Below, piece by piece: positions 27,452 to 36,462 of a DNA stretch of 64,000 nt; position 1 is the stretch's first letter, and each line of letters starts with the position of its first letter. The stretch is from an uncultured Paracoccaceae bacterium. Lineage in GTDB: Bacteria; Pseudomonadota; Alphaproteobacteria; Rhodobacterales; Rhodobacteraceae. The notes beneath the pieces were generated by a model, which did not search any database, was not told the DNA's origin, and was given only the letters and a program-made list of their open reading frames with translations. Made by a program: the position numbers and the translations under genes. Where the stretch lies: contig CANMFL010000002.1 in the NCBI GenBank assembly GCA_947497185.1, positions 496,001 to 560,000 on the forward strand, written 5' to 3'.

Positions 27452-29707
27452 ATGCGCGTGCAGCGTACCCTTTTGGGCATTGATTTTACGCGACTCAGTC
27501 GCTTGACCCGTCGTAGGTGGGTTCAAAACGTGTTGACGCTGGGGCTGGTGACGCTGGGCCCGGTTTTGGCTGCGTTAACCTATTACGTGTTGGGACCTCT
27601 TAATCAGGGTGGCGCATCGCCAACCCTGCGTTTGGTGCTGCTCGGCGACCTTGTTTACATCCTCGTGGTGGCGGTGCTGGTGCTGCGGCGTGTGGCACAA
27701 ATGATCGCAGCGCGGCGGGCGAAATCAGCGGGCTCGCGGCTACATTTGCGCCTGACAGGGGTATTCGGGCTGCTGGCGCTGATCCCAACCGTGCTGGTTG
27801 CGATCTTTGCGATGCTGTCGATTAACCTCGGGCTGGAAAGCTGGTTCTCGGACCGTGTGCGCAACGTGGTCAGCACATCGCTGTCGACGGCCCAAGCCTA
27901 TGAAGACGAACATAAAAACGAATTGTCACGTGACGGTATCGGCCTTGCGCAATACCTGAACCGCGAACGGGCCGGCGCGTTCTTTATGAACCAAGCGGAA
28001 ACCATTCAGGCGCTACGGGCGGTGCAGGTGCAGATCGACCGCAGCCTGACCGAAGCCTTCGTGATCGACAGCGCGGGCGAAATCATCGCGCGGGACGAAA
28101 ATTCATACGCCTTCGATTTTGAAAAACCGACGCCCGAGCAATTCGCAGAAGCGCTGGAAACCGGCATTATCCTGATCGAAGACCCCGCAAACAACGAATT
28201 TCGCGCACTTATCCCGCTTGTGTCCTTCGTTGACGCCTTTCTCTACATCACGCGCGAAGTTGACGGGTCGGTGCTGGCACTGCTCGACGAGACCAAAGAA
28301 ACCTACGCGCTCTATGACCAACTTGAGAACGAGCGCGGGCGCTGGCTGTTCCAGTTCGGACTGTTGTACCTCGGCTTTGCAATGATCCTGATTTTGGCCG
28401 CGATCTGGCTGGGCTTGTGGTTCGCGGAACGCCTTGCGCGGCCTGTCGGGCGGCTTGTCACCGCGTCGCAGCGCGTGGGTGCGGGTGATCTGGATGTGCG
28501 CGTGATCGAAGAAGACGGCGACGACGAGATCGCGCAACTGGGGCACTACTTTAACCAGATGACGACGCAGTTGAAGGGCCAGCGCGACGAATTGCTCGAA
28601 ACCAATGACGCGATTGAGCGGCGGCGGCGGTTGTTCGATTCCGTGCTAAGTTCGGTCACTTCCGGCGTTGTAGGGCTTAGCCCTGACGGCGAGGTGACGT
28701 TTGTGAACAAATCCGCCGAACGCTTGCTCGCTGTTGACCGCAATCAACCGCACGGCGCGTTGGCGGTGACGATGCCGGAATTTGACCCGCTGTTCACGCA
28801 GCTTGTGTCGGGCGAACGGGCCGTGGTGCAAGAACAAGTCAACCTGATCCGCGACGGCAAACAAGAAAGCCTGCTGGTCCGCATGGCCCCGCGCCGTAAC
28901 GAAGCGGGCGATCTGGAAGGCTATGTTGTGGCATTCGACGACGTGACCGATCTGGTCAGCGCACAGCGCATGGCCGCATGGGGCGACGTGGCGCGGCGCA
29001 TTGCACACGAGATCAAAAACCCGCTGACACCGATCCAACTGTCTGCGGAACGCATCAAACGCAAATTCCGCAGCCAAGTTGGTGATGATGCCGAAAAGTT
29101 GGATCAGATGACCGACGTAATTGTACGTCAAACCAATGACTTGCGGCGCATTGTTGATGAGTTTTCCAAATTTGCGCGGATGCCGGAACCTGAGTTGCGC
29201 GAAAACGATCTGGTCTCATTGGTGCGCGACGCTGTGACTTTGCAAGAAGCAGGCCAGCCTGACGTGAAAATCGTGGCGGACCTGCCGGACGAAATCGTCA
29301 AAGCCGATATCGACAGTACGATGATTTCGCAGGCCTTAACAAACTTGATTAAGAACGCAGGCGAAGCCATTGAAAGCGCGAGTGAAAATGGCGAATTTAC
29401 CATCCTACATCCCGAAATTCGGGTGATGATGATGGTCGCCGAAGACGTCTGCCAGATCACGATCCAAGACAACGGTATCGGGTTGCCAGAAGACCGCGCA
29501 CGCCTGTTCGAACCTTACGTGACGACACGGTCCAAAGGCACCGGATTGGGTCTTCCGATCGTTAAGAAAATTATCGAAGAACACGGCGGCACGCTATCGT
29601 TGACGGACGCTACAATATTTGATGGGCACACCCACGCGGGTGCATGCGCAATCATTACACTGCCGGTTGCACCGATTGGTGCGCTGGCCAATAAAATACC
29701 GGCATGA
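27452..29707 (+). CDS. ntrY: Membrane histidine kinase NtrY
   Basis: 751-aa sensor kinase partnered with NtrX; in relatives it responds to nitrogen or redox state. Several N-terminal membrane helices come first (about residues 20-125), then a periplasmic segment, another helix near residue 300, a HAMP domain (RLARPVGRLVTASQRVGAGDLDV, seen in part), and a PAS domain (about 390-500). The H-box [16 protein letters not shown] follows, with the histidine near residue 517, then N- and G-boxes LTNLIKNAGEAIE, DNGIGLPED and KGTGLGLPIV. It is ten bases upstream of ntrX. Confidence 0.95.
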   Translation: MRVQRTLLGIDFTRLSRLTRRRWVQNVLTLGLVTLGPVLAALTYYVLGPLNQGGASPTLRLVLLGDLVYILVVAVLVLRRVAQMIAARRAKSAGSRLHLRLTGVFGLLALIPTVLVAIFAMLSINLGLESWFSDRVRNVVSTSLSTAQAYEDEHKNELSRDGIGLAQYLNRERAGAFFMNQAETIQALRAVQVQIDRSLTEAFVIDSAGEIIARDENSYAFDFEKPTPEQFAEALETGIILIEDPANNEFRALIPLVSFVDAFLYITREVDGSVLALLDETKETYALYDQLENERGRWLFQFGLLYLGFAMILILAAIWLGLWFAERLARPVGRLVTASQRVGAGDLDVRVIEEDGDDEIAQLGHYFNQMTTQLKGQRDELLETNDAIERRRRLFDSVLSSVTSGVVGLSPDGEVTFVNKSAERLLAVDRNQPHGALAVTMPEFDPLFTQLVSGERAVVQEQVNLIRDGKQESLLVRMAPRRNEAGDLEGYVVAFDDVTDLVSAQRMAAWGDVARRIAHEIKNPLTPIQLSAERIKRKFRSQVGDDAEKLDQMTDVIVRQTNDLRRIVDEFSKFARMPEPELRENDLVSLVRDAVTLQEAGQPDVKIVADLPDEIVKADIDSTMISQALTNLIKNAGEAIESASENGEFTILHPEIRVMMMVAEDVCQITIQDNGIGLPEDRARLFEPYVTTRSKGTGLGLPIVKKIIEEHGGTLSLTDATIFDGHTHAGACAIITLPVAPIGALANKIPA

Positions 29708-29717
29708 GGGACTAAAA

Positions 29718-31121
29718 ATGGGCGATATTCTGATCACTGACGATGAACGCGATATTCGGGAACTGATCTCGGAAATCCTTATTGATGAAGGCTTTACGAC
29801 GCGTCTTGCAGGCACGTCCGACGAATGTATGGCGCAGATCGAGGCGGAAACGCCCGCGCTGATGATCCTCGATATCTGGCTGAAAGACAGCAACATGGAC
29901 GGGATTGATATCCTCAAAACCGTGAAACGCGACCATCCGGGCGTGCCTGTTGTGATCATTTCCGGCCACGGGAATATCGAAATTGCCGTCGCTGCGATCA
30001 AGCAAGGTGCCTATGATTTTATCGAAAAGCCGTTCAACATCGACCAACTGCTTGTTGTGATCCGCCGCGCGATGGAAACATCGCGTCTGCGCCGTGAAAA
30101 CGTAGCACTGAAACGCGGTGACAGTGCCAATATGGATATGTTGGGCGATAGCGCCGCGTTCCGCACGCTCAAAGCGAACCTCGACAAGGTCACGAAATCC
30201 AACGGGCGGGTTATGCTGACGGGTCCAGCGGGTGCAGGTAAAGAAATCGCCGCACGTTATATCCACACCAATTCGAACCGCGCCGATGCGCCGTTTGTGA
30301 CCGTCAGTTCTGCCTCGGTGGAACCCGAGCGGATGGAAGAAGTGCTGTTTGGCCGCGAAAGCCCAGCCAAAGGCATCGAAAAAGGTCTGCTGGAACAGGC
30401 CAATGGCGGCGTAATCTATTTTGACGAAATCGCCGATATGCCGCTGGGAACGCAGTCGAAAATCTTGCGCGTCTTGGTCGATCAAACATTCCAACGTGTT
30501 GGCGGCACTGAATCTATCCAAGTCGACTTGCGGGTTATTTCCAGCACGAACAAAGACCTGCCGACCGAAATTGATGCAGGGGTGTTCCGCGAAGAGCTGT
30601 ACCACCGTCTGAACGTTGTGCCTATCGCGGTGCCAAGCCTTGAAGAACGTCGCGAAGATATTCCGCTGTTGGCCGAATACTTCATTGAGATGCTGAACAA
30701 GGCGCAGGGTCTGCCGCTGCGCGCCTTGGCTGACGATGCCCGCGCCTTGCTGCAGACGATGCAATGGCCCGGCAACGTGCGTCAGTTGAAAAACGTGGTC
30801 GAACGTGTGCTGATCTTGGGCGAAAGCAGCAGCGACATCAGCGCCAAAGAATTGCCATCCTCGGACGAGGGTCCAGCGGACGAAGGCCGGATCGTGCTGT
30901 CAGGCGGGCTGGCTACATTGCCGCTGCGTGAAGCGCGTGAATTGTTCGAACGCGAATATCTGCTGACCCAAATTAACCGCTTTGGCGGTAATATCAGCCG
31001 CACCGCGTCCTTCGTGGGCATGGAACGCTCTGCGTTGCACCGCAAACTGAAATCGCTCGGCGTGGCGACCACGTCGAAGGCGGGCGCACGTGTGGCTTAT
31101 GTGGAAGGCGAAACACAGTGA
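29718..31121 (+). CDS. ntrX: Response regulator NtrX, GAFTGA-less form
   Basis: 467-aa regulator: receiver with Asp52 (MILDIWLKDSNMDG), AAA+ domain with GPAGAGKE (169-176) and VIYFDEIADMP, and a C-terminal Fis-type HTH (ISRTASFVGMERSALHRKL). As in NtrC of this window, the GAFTGA loop is absent; the corresponding stretch reads LFGRESPAKGIEKGLLEQA (about 210-228). Sigma-54 activation is therefore unlikely. The start at 29718 was chosen over an upstream ATG because the receiver begins there (MGDILITDDE). Its stop overlaps the trkA GTG. Confidence 0.94.
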   Translation: MGDILITDDERDIRELISEILIDEGFTTRLAGTSDECMAQIEAETPALMILDIWLKDSNMDGIDILKTVKRDHPGVPVVIISGHGNIEIAVAAIKQGAYDFIEKPFNIDQLLVVIRRAMETSRLRRENVALKRGDSANMDMLGDSAAFRTLKANLDKVTKSNGRVMLTGPAGAGKEIAARYIHTNSNRADAPFVTVSSASVEPERMEEVLFGRESPAKGIEKGLLEQANGGVIYFDEIADMPLGTQSKILRVLVDQTFQRVGGTESIQVDLRVISSTNKDLPTEIDAGVFREELYHRLNVVPIAVPSLEERREDIPLLAEYFIEMLNKAQGLPLRALADDARALLQTMQWPGNVRQLKNVVERVLILGESSSDISAKELPSSDEGPADEGRIVLSGGLATLPLREARELFEREYLLTQINRFGGNISRTASFVGMERSALHRKLKSLGVATTSKAGARVAYVEGETQ

Positions 31122-32494
31122 AAGTCATAATCTGCGGCGCGGGACAGGTCGGCTGGCAAATTGCACGCCACCTGTCGGGGGAAAACAACGACGTCACCGT
31201 CGTCGATAACAACCCCGAACTCGTGCGCCGCGCAACCGATACGCTCGACGTGCAAGGCGTCGCAGGCTTTGCCAGCTACCCTGATGTGTTGGATCGGGCA
31301 GGGGCGCGGGACGCGGATATGATCATCGCCGCAACCCATTCCGACGAGGTGAATATGATCACCTGTCAGGTCGCGCATTCGGTGTTTTCGGTCCAGCGCA
31401 AAATCGCGCGACTGCGGGCGCAGAACTACCTTGAGTCTATTTATTCCGACCTTTACCGCCGCGATCATTTGCCCATCGATGTGGTAATTTCGCCCGAAAA
31501 AGAAGTCGCCGAAGCCGCGTTGCAACGGCTCGCCGCACCAGCGGCGTTCGACACCGAAAGCTTCCTTGAGGGCAAAGCACAGCTGATCGGCATCACCATC
31601 GACGCCCATTGTCCGGTTGTGAACACGCCGCTGCGCCAATTGACCGACCTGTTTTCGACCTTGCGGGCGATTGTTGTTGGCATCCGCCGCGACGGCGTTC
31701 TGTTTGTGCCATCACCGGGCGACCAGATTTTTGTGAACGACGATTGCTATCTGTTTACCGACACCAAGGACCTGACGCGCGCGCTGGAAATCTTTGGGAA
31801 AACCCATGCAAAACAAGAACGTATCGTGATTGTTGGCGGGGGTAATGTGGGCCTTGCGGTGGCAAGAGAACTGGAACAACGCACGGATCGTGTTCGTGTG
31901 AAAGTCATCGAAAAAGACCGCAAAATCGCCGAACGTGCAGCCGACGCGCTGGACCGGACGATTGTTTTGAACGGCGACGGGTTGGATTCCAGCTTGTTGG
32001 AAGAAGCGAACATCACCAGCGCCGATGCGATCTTGGCTGTGACCGACGACGATAAAACCAACTTGCTGACTTCGGTGCGGGCCAAGGAAATGGGCTGCAA
32101 AATGGCGATTTGCCTGATCAACGACCCGACGCTGATCCCGTTGATGGGACCGCTGGACGTGGACGCCTACATCAACCCACGTGCAACGACCGTGTCATCC
32201 ATTTTGCGCCACGTGCGCCACGGGCGGGTGCGCGGCGTCTATTCCATCGGTGACGCCGAAGCCGAAGTCATCGAAGCTCAAGTTCTCAGCACGTCATCAA
32301 TCGCGGGAAAGAAGATCAAGGACATCGATTTCCCCGAAGGTGTGTTGGTCGGCGCCGTGCTGAAAGGCGAGAAACCCGTCAAACCAACTGGCGAGACACG
32401 GATCGAAGAGGCGGACGTAATCACAATTTTCGCGATGTCAGCTGACGTGCCCGAAGTGGAACGGCTGTTGCAAGTGACGATCGACTTTTTCTGA
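31118..32494 (+). CDS. trkA: Trk potassium uptake regulator TrkA
   Basis: Cytoplasmic NAD-binding subunit of the Trk potassium channel. It is 458 aa with two Rossmann/RCK repeats: GAGQVGWQIARHL at the start and VGGGNVGLAVAREL near residue 240. TrkA_C-type segments follow each. It begins with GTG overlapping the ntrX stop (GTGA) and its own stop overlaps the trkH start. The arrangement directly pairs it with the channel subunit. Confidence 0.95.
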   Translation: MKVIICGAGQVGWQIARHLSGENNDVTVVDNNPELVRRATDTLDVQGVAGFASYPDVLDRAGARDADMIIAATHSDEVNMITCQVAHSVFSVQRKIARLRAQNYLESIYSDLYRRDHLPIDVVISPEKEVAEAALQRLAAPAAFDTESFLEGKAQLIGITIDAHCPVVNTPLRQLTDLFSTLRAIVVGIRRDGVLFVPSPGDQIFVNDDCYLFTDTKDLTRALEIFGKTHAKQERIVIVGGGNVGLAVARELEQRTDRVRVKVIEKDRKIAERAADALDRTIVLNGDGLDSSLLEEANITSADAILAVTDDDKTNLLTSVRAKEMGCKMAICLINDPTLIPLMGPLDVDAYINPRATTVSSILRHVRHGRVRGVYSIGDAEAEVIEAQVLSTSSIAGKKIKDIDFPEGVLVGAVLKGEKPVKPTGETRIEEADVITIFAMSADVPEVERLLQVTIDFF

Positions 32495-34017
32495 TGTTCG
32501 CCCGAATCTCCCGCGTACCATTTTTTGTGATTCTGATGGGAATCGGATCAATTGCGATGATCGTTCCTGCGGGCTTTGGCCTGTCGCTGGGCGATTTCAC
32601 AACGATGCGGGTGTTTTTCTACGGGTTCATTTTGTTCGGGACGTTAACCTTTGTGTTGGGGCTGGCGACGTCCGGCTATGCGCCAAAAAACGTCGCTCGC
32701 AGCCAACTTTTGTCGCTGCTTGGCGCGTTCACCGTGCTGCCGTTCATGCTGGCGATCCCATTTTACGAGGCGGTCGGCACCACGACTTTGCTGAACGCAT
32801 GGTTCGAAATGGTATCCAGCCTGACGACCACAGGCGCGACATTATATGACAACGCGGGACGGCTTTCGCCAGCACTACACCTGTGGCGCTCACTGGTCGG
32901 TTGGCTGGGCGGATTGCTGGTTTGGATCGCGGCGATCTCGATTTTCGCACCGATGAACCTTGGCGGTTTCGAGGTGCGTGCAACGTCGATCACAGGCAAC
33001 GGCGGCGCATATGGCGCGGCCCAAGAAGCGCGCGGCGTTGACGCTGGCGAACGGCTGACCCGCTACGCGGTAAGGTTAACGCCGATCTATGTCGCACTGA
33101 CGCTCGTGCTTTGGGGCGGGCTGACGTTGCTCGGCGAATATTCCTACGTTGCACTGTGTCACGCGATGGCAGTCCTTTCGACCTCGGGCATCACACCCAT
33201 CGGCGGCTTCTATTATGCCGCCTCTGGCTTCTGGGGCGAAGTCCTCGTGTTCTTCTTTTTTGTGTTTGCAATCAGTCGCTTGGTCTTCAGCCGTGGCCTA
33301 GCAGGCGAAAACGCGGACGGCTGGCACCACGACCCAGAGTTCCGCATCGGCATCGCGTTGATCGTGCTGGCCTCTGGGTTCTTGTTCGCTCGCCACTTTG
33401 TCGCGTCCATCGACACCACGACGCAGACGCAATTGAGCGACAGTTTCCAAGCGATCTGGGGCGCGGTGTTTACCGTGGCATCGTTCATGACAACCACAGG
33501 CTTTGAATCCGCGGACTGGATCGAGACGACAAACTGGACAGGATTGCCGACGCCGGGCTTGTTGCTCGCGGGGCTTGCGCTGATCGGCGGCGGCGTGGCG
33601 ACCACGGCGGGCGGCATCAAATTGCTGCGGGTTTACGCGCTTTATCGGCATTCCGAACGTGAACTCGAACGGCTTGTGCATCCATCATCGGTCGGCGGCG
33701 GCGGACGCGAAGCCCGCAGGATCAGACGCAAAGGTGCCTATATCTCGTGGATCTTCTTCATGTTGTTCTGCCTCAGCATCGCGGGCGTCATGGTTTTGCT
33801 GTCGTTGACGGGAGTACAATTTGAAACCGCGATGGTGTTGGCGGTGTCCGCATTGTCCACAACTGGCCCTTTGGCGATTGTGGCCGCAGAGACACCAATT
33901 GCGTATTCTGGCATACCGGACCTCGCCAAAGTTGTTCTTGCCATGGCAATGGTGTTGGGACGGTTGGAAACGCTGGCGATTATCGCATTATTTAATCCCG
34001 AAATCTGGCGTAACTGA
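32494..34017 (+). CDS. trkH: Trk potassium channel subunit TrkH
   Basis: 507-aa inner-membrane protein with four pore-loop repeats. Filter-like segments seen include SSLTTTGATL, VLSTSGITPIGGF, SFMTTTGFESADW and SALSTTGPLAIV, each preceded and followed by hydrophobic helices. It starts within the trkA stop codon (TGATG). Together they form the low-affinity potassium importer. A weak hairpin (34027-34042) follows before hfq. Confidence 0.94.
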   Translation: MFARISRVPFFVILMGIGSIAMIVPAGFGLSLGDFTTMRVFFYGFILFGTLTFVLGLATSGYAPKNVARSQLLSLLGAFTVLPFMLAIPFYEAVGTTTLLNAWFEMVSSLTTTGATLYDNAGRLSPALHLWRSLVGWLGGLLVWIAAISIFAPMNLGGFEVRATSITGNGGAYGAAQEARGVDAGERLTRYAVRLTPIYVALTLVLWGGLTLLGEYSYVALCHAMAVLSTSGITPIGGFYYAASGFWGEVLVFFFFVFAISRLVFSRGLAGENADGWHHDPEFRIGIALIVLASGFLFARHFVASIDTTTQTQLSDSFQAIWGAVFTVASFMTTTGFESADWIETTNWTGLPTPGLLLAGLALIGGGVATTAGGIKLLRVYALYRHSERELERLVHPSSVGGGGREARRIRRKGAYISWIFFMLFCLSIAGVMVLLSLTGVQFETAMVLAVSALSTTGPLAIVAAETPIAYSGIPDLAKVVLAMAMVLGRLETLAIIALFNPEIWRN

Positions 34018-34026
34018 CATAACACG

Positions 34027-34042
34027 ACCCCAAAACAGGGGT
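34027..34042 (+). terminator. Weak terminator after trkH
   Basis: Five-base stem ACCCC/GGGGT (34027-34031, 34038-34042) followed by TTTAA. Short, so probably leaky; it would separate trkAH from hfq-hflX. Confidence 0.35.
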
Positions 34043-34090
34043 TTAATATCTCGGAAACGCAGGACATACTGTGTTTACTACGATGAGGAC

Positions 34091-34118
34091 GGCCGTTCGC
34101 GGCCATAAAAACAAAAAA
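34091..34118 (+). promoter_or_regulatory. hfq leader hairpin and A-rich tract
   Basis: GGCCG-TTCG-CGGCC (34091-34104), a UUCG-loop hairpin, followed by an A-rich stretch (34105-34118) and the hfq ribosome site AAGGG. A-rich single-stranded leaders are Hfq-binding sites in other bacteria and E. coli Hfq represses its own leader, so feedback control is possible. Confidence 0.4.
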
Positions 34119-34128
34119 GGGTTCACCT

Positions 34129-34362
34129 ATGGCCTCAGATAAAGCCAACCTGCAAGACGCCTTCTTGAACAACGTTCGTAAGGCGAAAGTGCCCGTCACG
34201 ATTTTCTTGGTGAACGGTGTGAAATTGCAAGGTGTCATCACATGGTTTGACAGCTTCTGCGTGCTTTTGCGTCGCGATGGTCAATCACAACTTGTGTACA
34301 AAAGCGCGATCTCAACGATCATGCCTGCACAACCTATCTCGCTATATGAAGGTGAAGAATAA
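34129..34362 (+). CDS. hfq: RNA chaperone Hfq
   Basis: 77-aa Sm-like protein that pairs small RNAs with messages. Sm1 (about 10-45) includes [32 protein letters not shown] residues ([19 protein letters not shown]), and Sm2 holds the variant [10 protein letters not shown] of the KHAISTI motif: Tyr replaces... Lys-His is YKSA here, while the rest is conserved. The C-terminal tail is short, as usual in alphaproteobacteria. It is followed two bases later by the hflX TTG start, the conserved hfq-hflX pair. Confidence 0.96.
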   Translation: MASDKANLQDAFLNNVRKAKVPVTIFLVNGVKLQGVITWFDSFCVLLRRDGQSQLVYKSAISTIMPAQPISLYEGEE

Positions 34363-34364
34363 CT

Positions 34365-35639
34365 TTGCTAGAACACGACCAGCCCATTACACGGGCTTGG
34401 GTGCTACACCCGGATGTAAAGTCCAACCATAACAGACGCTTGGCGGAACCCGCTTTGGAAGAAGCTGTGGCGCTTGCCGCGGCTTTGCCCGACCTTGATG
34501 TGGTCGGAGCCGAAGTCGTGCGCCTACCGAAAATGCATGCTGGCATGTTGTTCGGTAAAGGTAAGATCGAAGAAATCAAACAACGGATTCAGGCCGAAGA
34601 GGTCGAATTGGTGTTGGTTGATGGACACGTCAGCCCCGTGCAACAGCGGAACCTCGAAAAAGCGTGGGACGTCAAACTGCTGGACCGAACGGGTCTGATC
34701 CTCGAAATTTTCAGTGACCGTGCGCGGACCGCCGAAGGTGTTTTGCAGGTCGAAATGGCCGCATTGTCATATCAACGGACGCGGCTTGTGCGGGCTTGGA
34801 CCCACCTTGAACGGCAACGTGGTGGGCTTGGTTTTGTCGGCGGCCCCGGTGAAACGCAGGTCGAGGCTGACCGTCGCGCCATTGATATGCAGCTTAAGTC
34901 TTTGCGCCAAAACCTTGAAAAGGTTGTGAAAACGCGGACTTTGCACCGCGCGGCACGTGCCAAAGTTCCCTATCCAATCGTCGCTTTGGTCGGGTACACC
35001 AACGCTGGTAAATCTACGCTGTTCAACCGCCTGACGGGCGCGGATGTGTTCGCAAAAGACATGCTGTTCGCGACGCTTGATCCGACAATGCGCAAGATCA
35101 CTTTGCCGTCTGGCGATGATGTGATCATGTCCGATACTGTGGGCTTTATCAGTGACTTGCCGACTGAACTTGTCGCGGCGTTTCGTGCGACATTGGAAGA
35201 AGTGCTCGACGCTGATCTGATCGTACATGTGCGCGACATCAGTCATGCGCAGTCCGAAGAGCAGTCCAAAGACGTGATGCAAATCCTCGAATCGCTTGGC
35301 GTGGCCGAAGAATCGCCGCTGATCGAAGTCTGGAACAAAATTGACCGTGTCGATGATGAGACCCGCGATGCGTTGATCACCAAAGCGGACCGTACCGACG
35401 ATCTTTATGCGGTGTCTGCGATCACTGGCGCTGGAATGGATGAACTGCTGGACGATCTGGCAGGTAAACTCAAAGATCCACGCACCGAAGCCACGCTCAA
35501 CCTGACGTTCGCCCAAGGCCGCGAGCGTGCATGGTTGTTCGAGCAGGGCATCGTCACCGACGATACCCAAACCGAAACCGGCTATGACATGGTTGTGTTC
35601 TGGACATCGCTGCAAAAAGAACGGTTCAAACGCCTGTAA
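34365..35639 (+). CDS. hflX: Ribosome-associated GTPase HflX
   Basis: 424-aa GTPase that splits stalled ribosomes. The N-terminal HflX domain contains GKGKIEEIKQ and the glycine-rich linker GGLGFVGGPGETQVEADRR (part). The G domain shows GYTNAGKSTLFN, DTVGFISDLP, and NKID. It begins with TTG two bases after hfq; GGTGAAG upstream serves as ribosome site. It directly abuts the opposing diguanylate cyclase gene with no spacer. Confidence 0.95.
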   Translation: MLEHDQPITRAWVLHPDVKSNHNRRLAEPALEEAVALAAALPDLDVVGAEVVRLPKMHAGMLFGKGKIEEIKQRIQAEEVELVLVDGHVSPVQQRNLEKAWDVKLLDRTGLILEIFSDRARTAEGVLQVEMAALSYQRTRLVRAWTHLERQRGGLGFVGGPGETQVEADRRAIDMQLKSLRQNLEKVVKTRTLHRAARAKVPYPIVALVGYTNAGKSTLFNRLTGADVFAKDMLFATLDPTMRKITLPSGDDVIMSDTVGFISDLPTELVAAFRATLEEVLDADLIVHVRDISHAQSEEQSKDVMQILESLGVAEESPLIEVWNKIDRVDDETRDALITKADRTDDLYAVSAITGAGMDELLDDLAGKLKDPRTEATLNLTFAQGRERAWLFEQGIVTDDTQTETGYDMVVFWTSLQKERFKRL

Positions 35640-36425
35640 TTATGATGCCTGCCGCATGTTCGATGGCATATCTTCCCATTCGATCATGCGCGCACGGCCA
35701 TCGTTTTTGGAACAATACAGCGCGTCATCAGCGCGGCTGAGCAACAGATCAATCGCATGATGCGGCCCTGCGTTGACGGTGCCAATCGACATGGTCAGCG
35801 AAATCTCTCGGCCAGCGGTCGCAAAGCGTTGATCTAGTTTCGTCGTGATCTTTTGTGTCATTGCGGTGCAGAACGCCGCCACGTCGGTCCCAGACGTCGC
35901 GGGAATAAACACTGCAAATTCTTCGCCACCCATGCGCCCAACGACGTCGTCCGGCCCAACATGTTTCAGCAATGTCGCTGCGACATTTGCCAGACAGGCA
36001 TCACCTGCAAAATGCCCATAAGCGTCGTTGATCCGGCGGAAATTATCCGCGTCGATCAACAAAACAACGCCTTCAGGGCTGGTCATACGTCGCGTATTTG
36101 TCTGCACGATAAACGCACGTCTGGTGGGCAGCCCTGTCAGCGTATCGGTTGCATCCGCCTTTGCCAGCCGCTTTTGCAACCGATCAAGGTAGGTCATAAT
36201 CCCGAATTGCAGTCCTAAAATGGGTGTTGCTACCGCGATCACCGACCAGAAATTACCAGCCCATTCGGGGGTGACTCGGGGATATACCCCAATGAAATCC
36301 AGTACAAAGCCGATGCAATTTACCAACAAAAAGAACGCGATAAGCTTGAGAGCAAGATCACGCCACGACCTGATCGCCAGTGCTGCGACGATGCGCGGAA
36401 TAAGTGTGTTAACCCATATCATCAC
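35640..36425 (-). CDS. Membrane-bound diguanylate cyclase (GGDEF)
   Basis: 261-aa protein with two N-terminal transmembrane helices (about residues 25-48 and 60-80), then a GGDEF domain with the active-type motif RMGGEEFAVF. The feature DTLTGLPTRRAF marks the domain start. The product-inhibition site RxxD, normally five residues before the motif, reads GPDD here, so feedback by c-di-GMP is probably lost. It is the only intact c-di-GMP enzyme in the window; the phosphodiesterase at 18098 is frameshifted. Confidence 0.9.
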   Translation of the reverse strand: MMIWVNTLIPRIVAALAIRSWRDLALKLIAFFLLVNCIGFVLDFIGVYPRVTPEWAGNFWSVIAVATPILGLQFGIMTYLDRLQKRLAKADATDTLTGLPTRRAFIVQTNTRRMTSPEGVVLLIDADNFRRINDAYGHFAGDACLANVAATLLKHVGPDDVVGRMGGEEFAVFIPATSGTDVAAFCTAMTQKITTKLDQRFATAGREISLTMSIGTVNAGPHHAIDLLLSRADDALYCSKNDGRARMIEWEDMPSNMRQAS

Positions 36426-36462
36426 AGCAAACTAGCGCAGGTGTCTTAACAACCAGCTAAGA

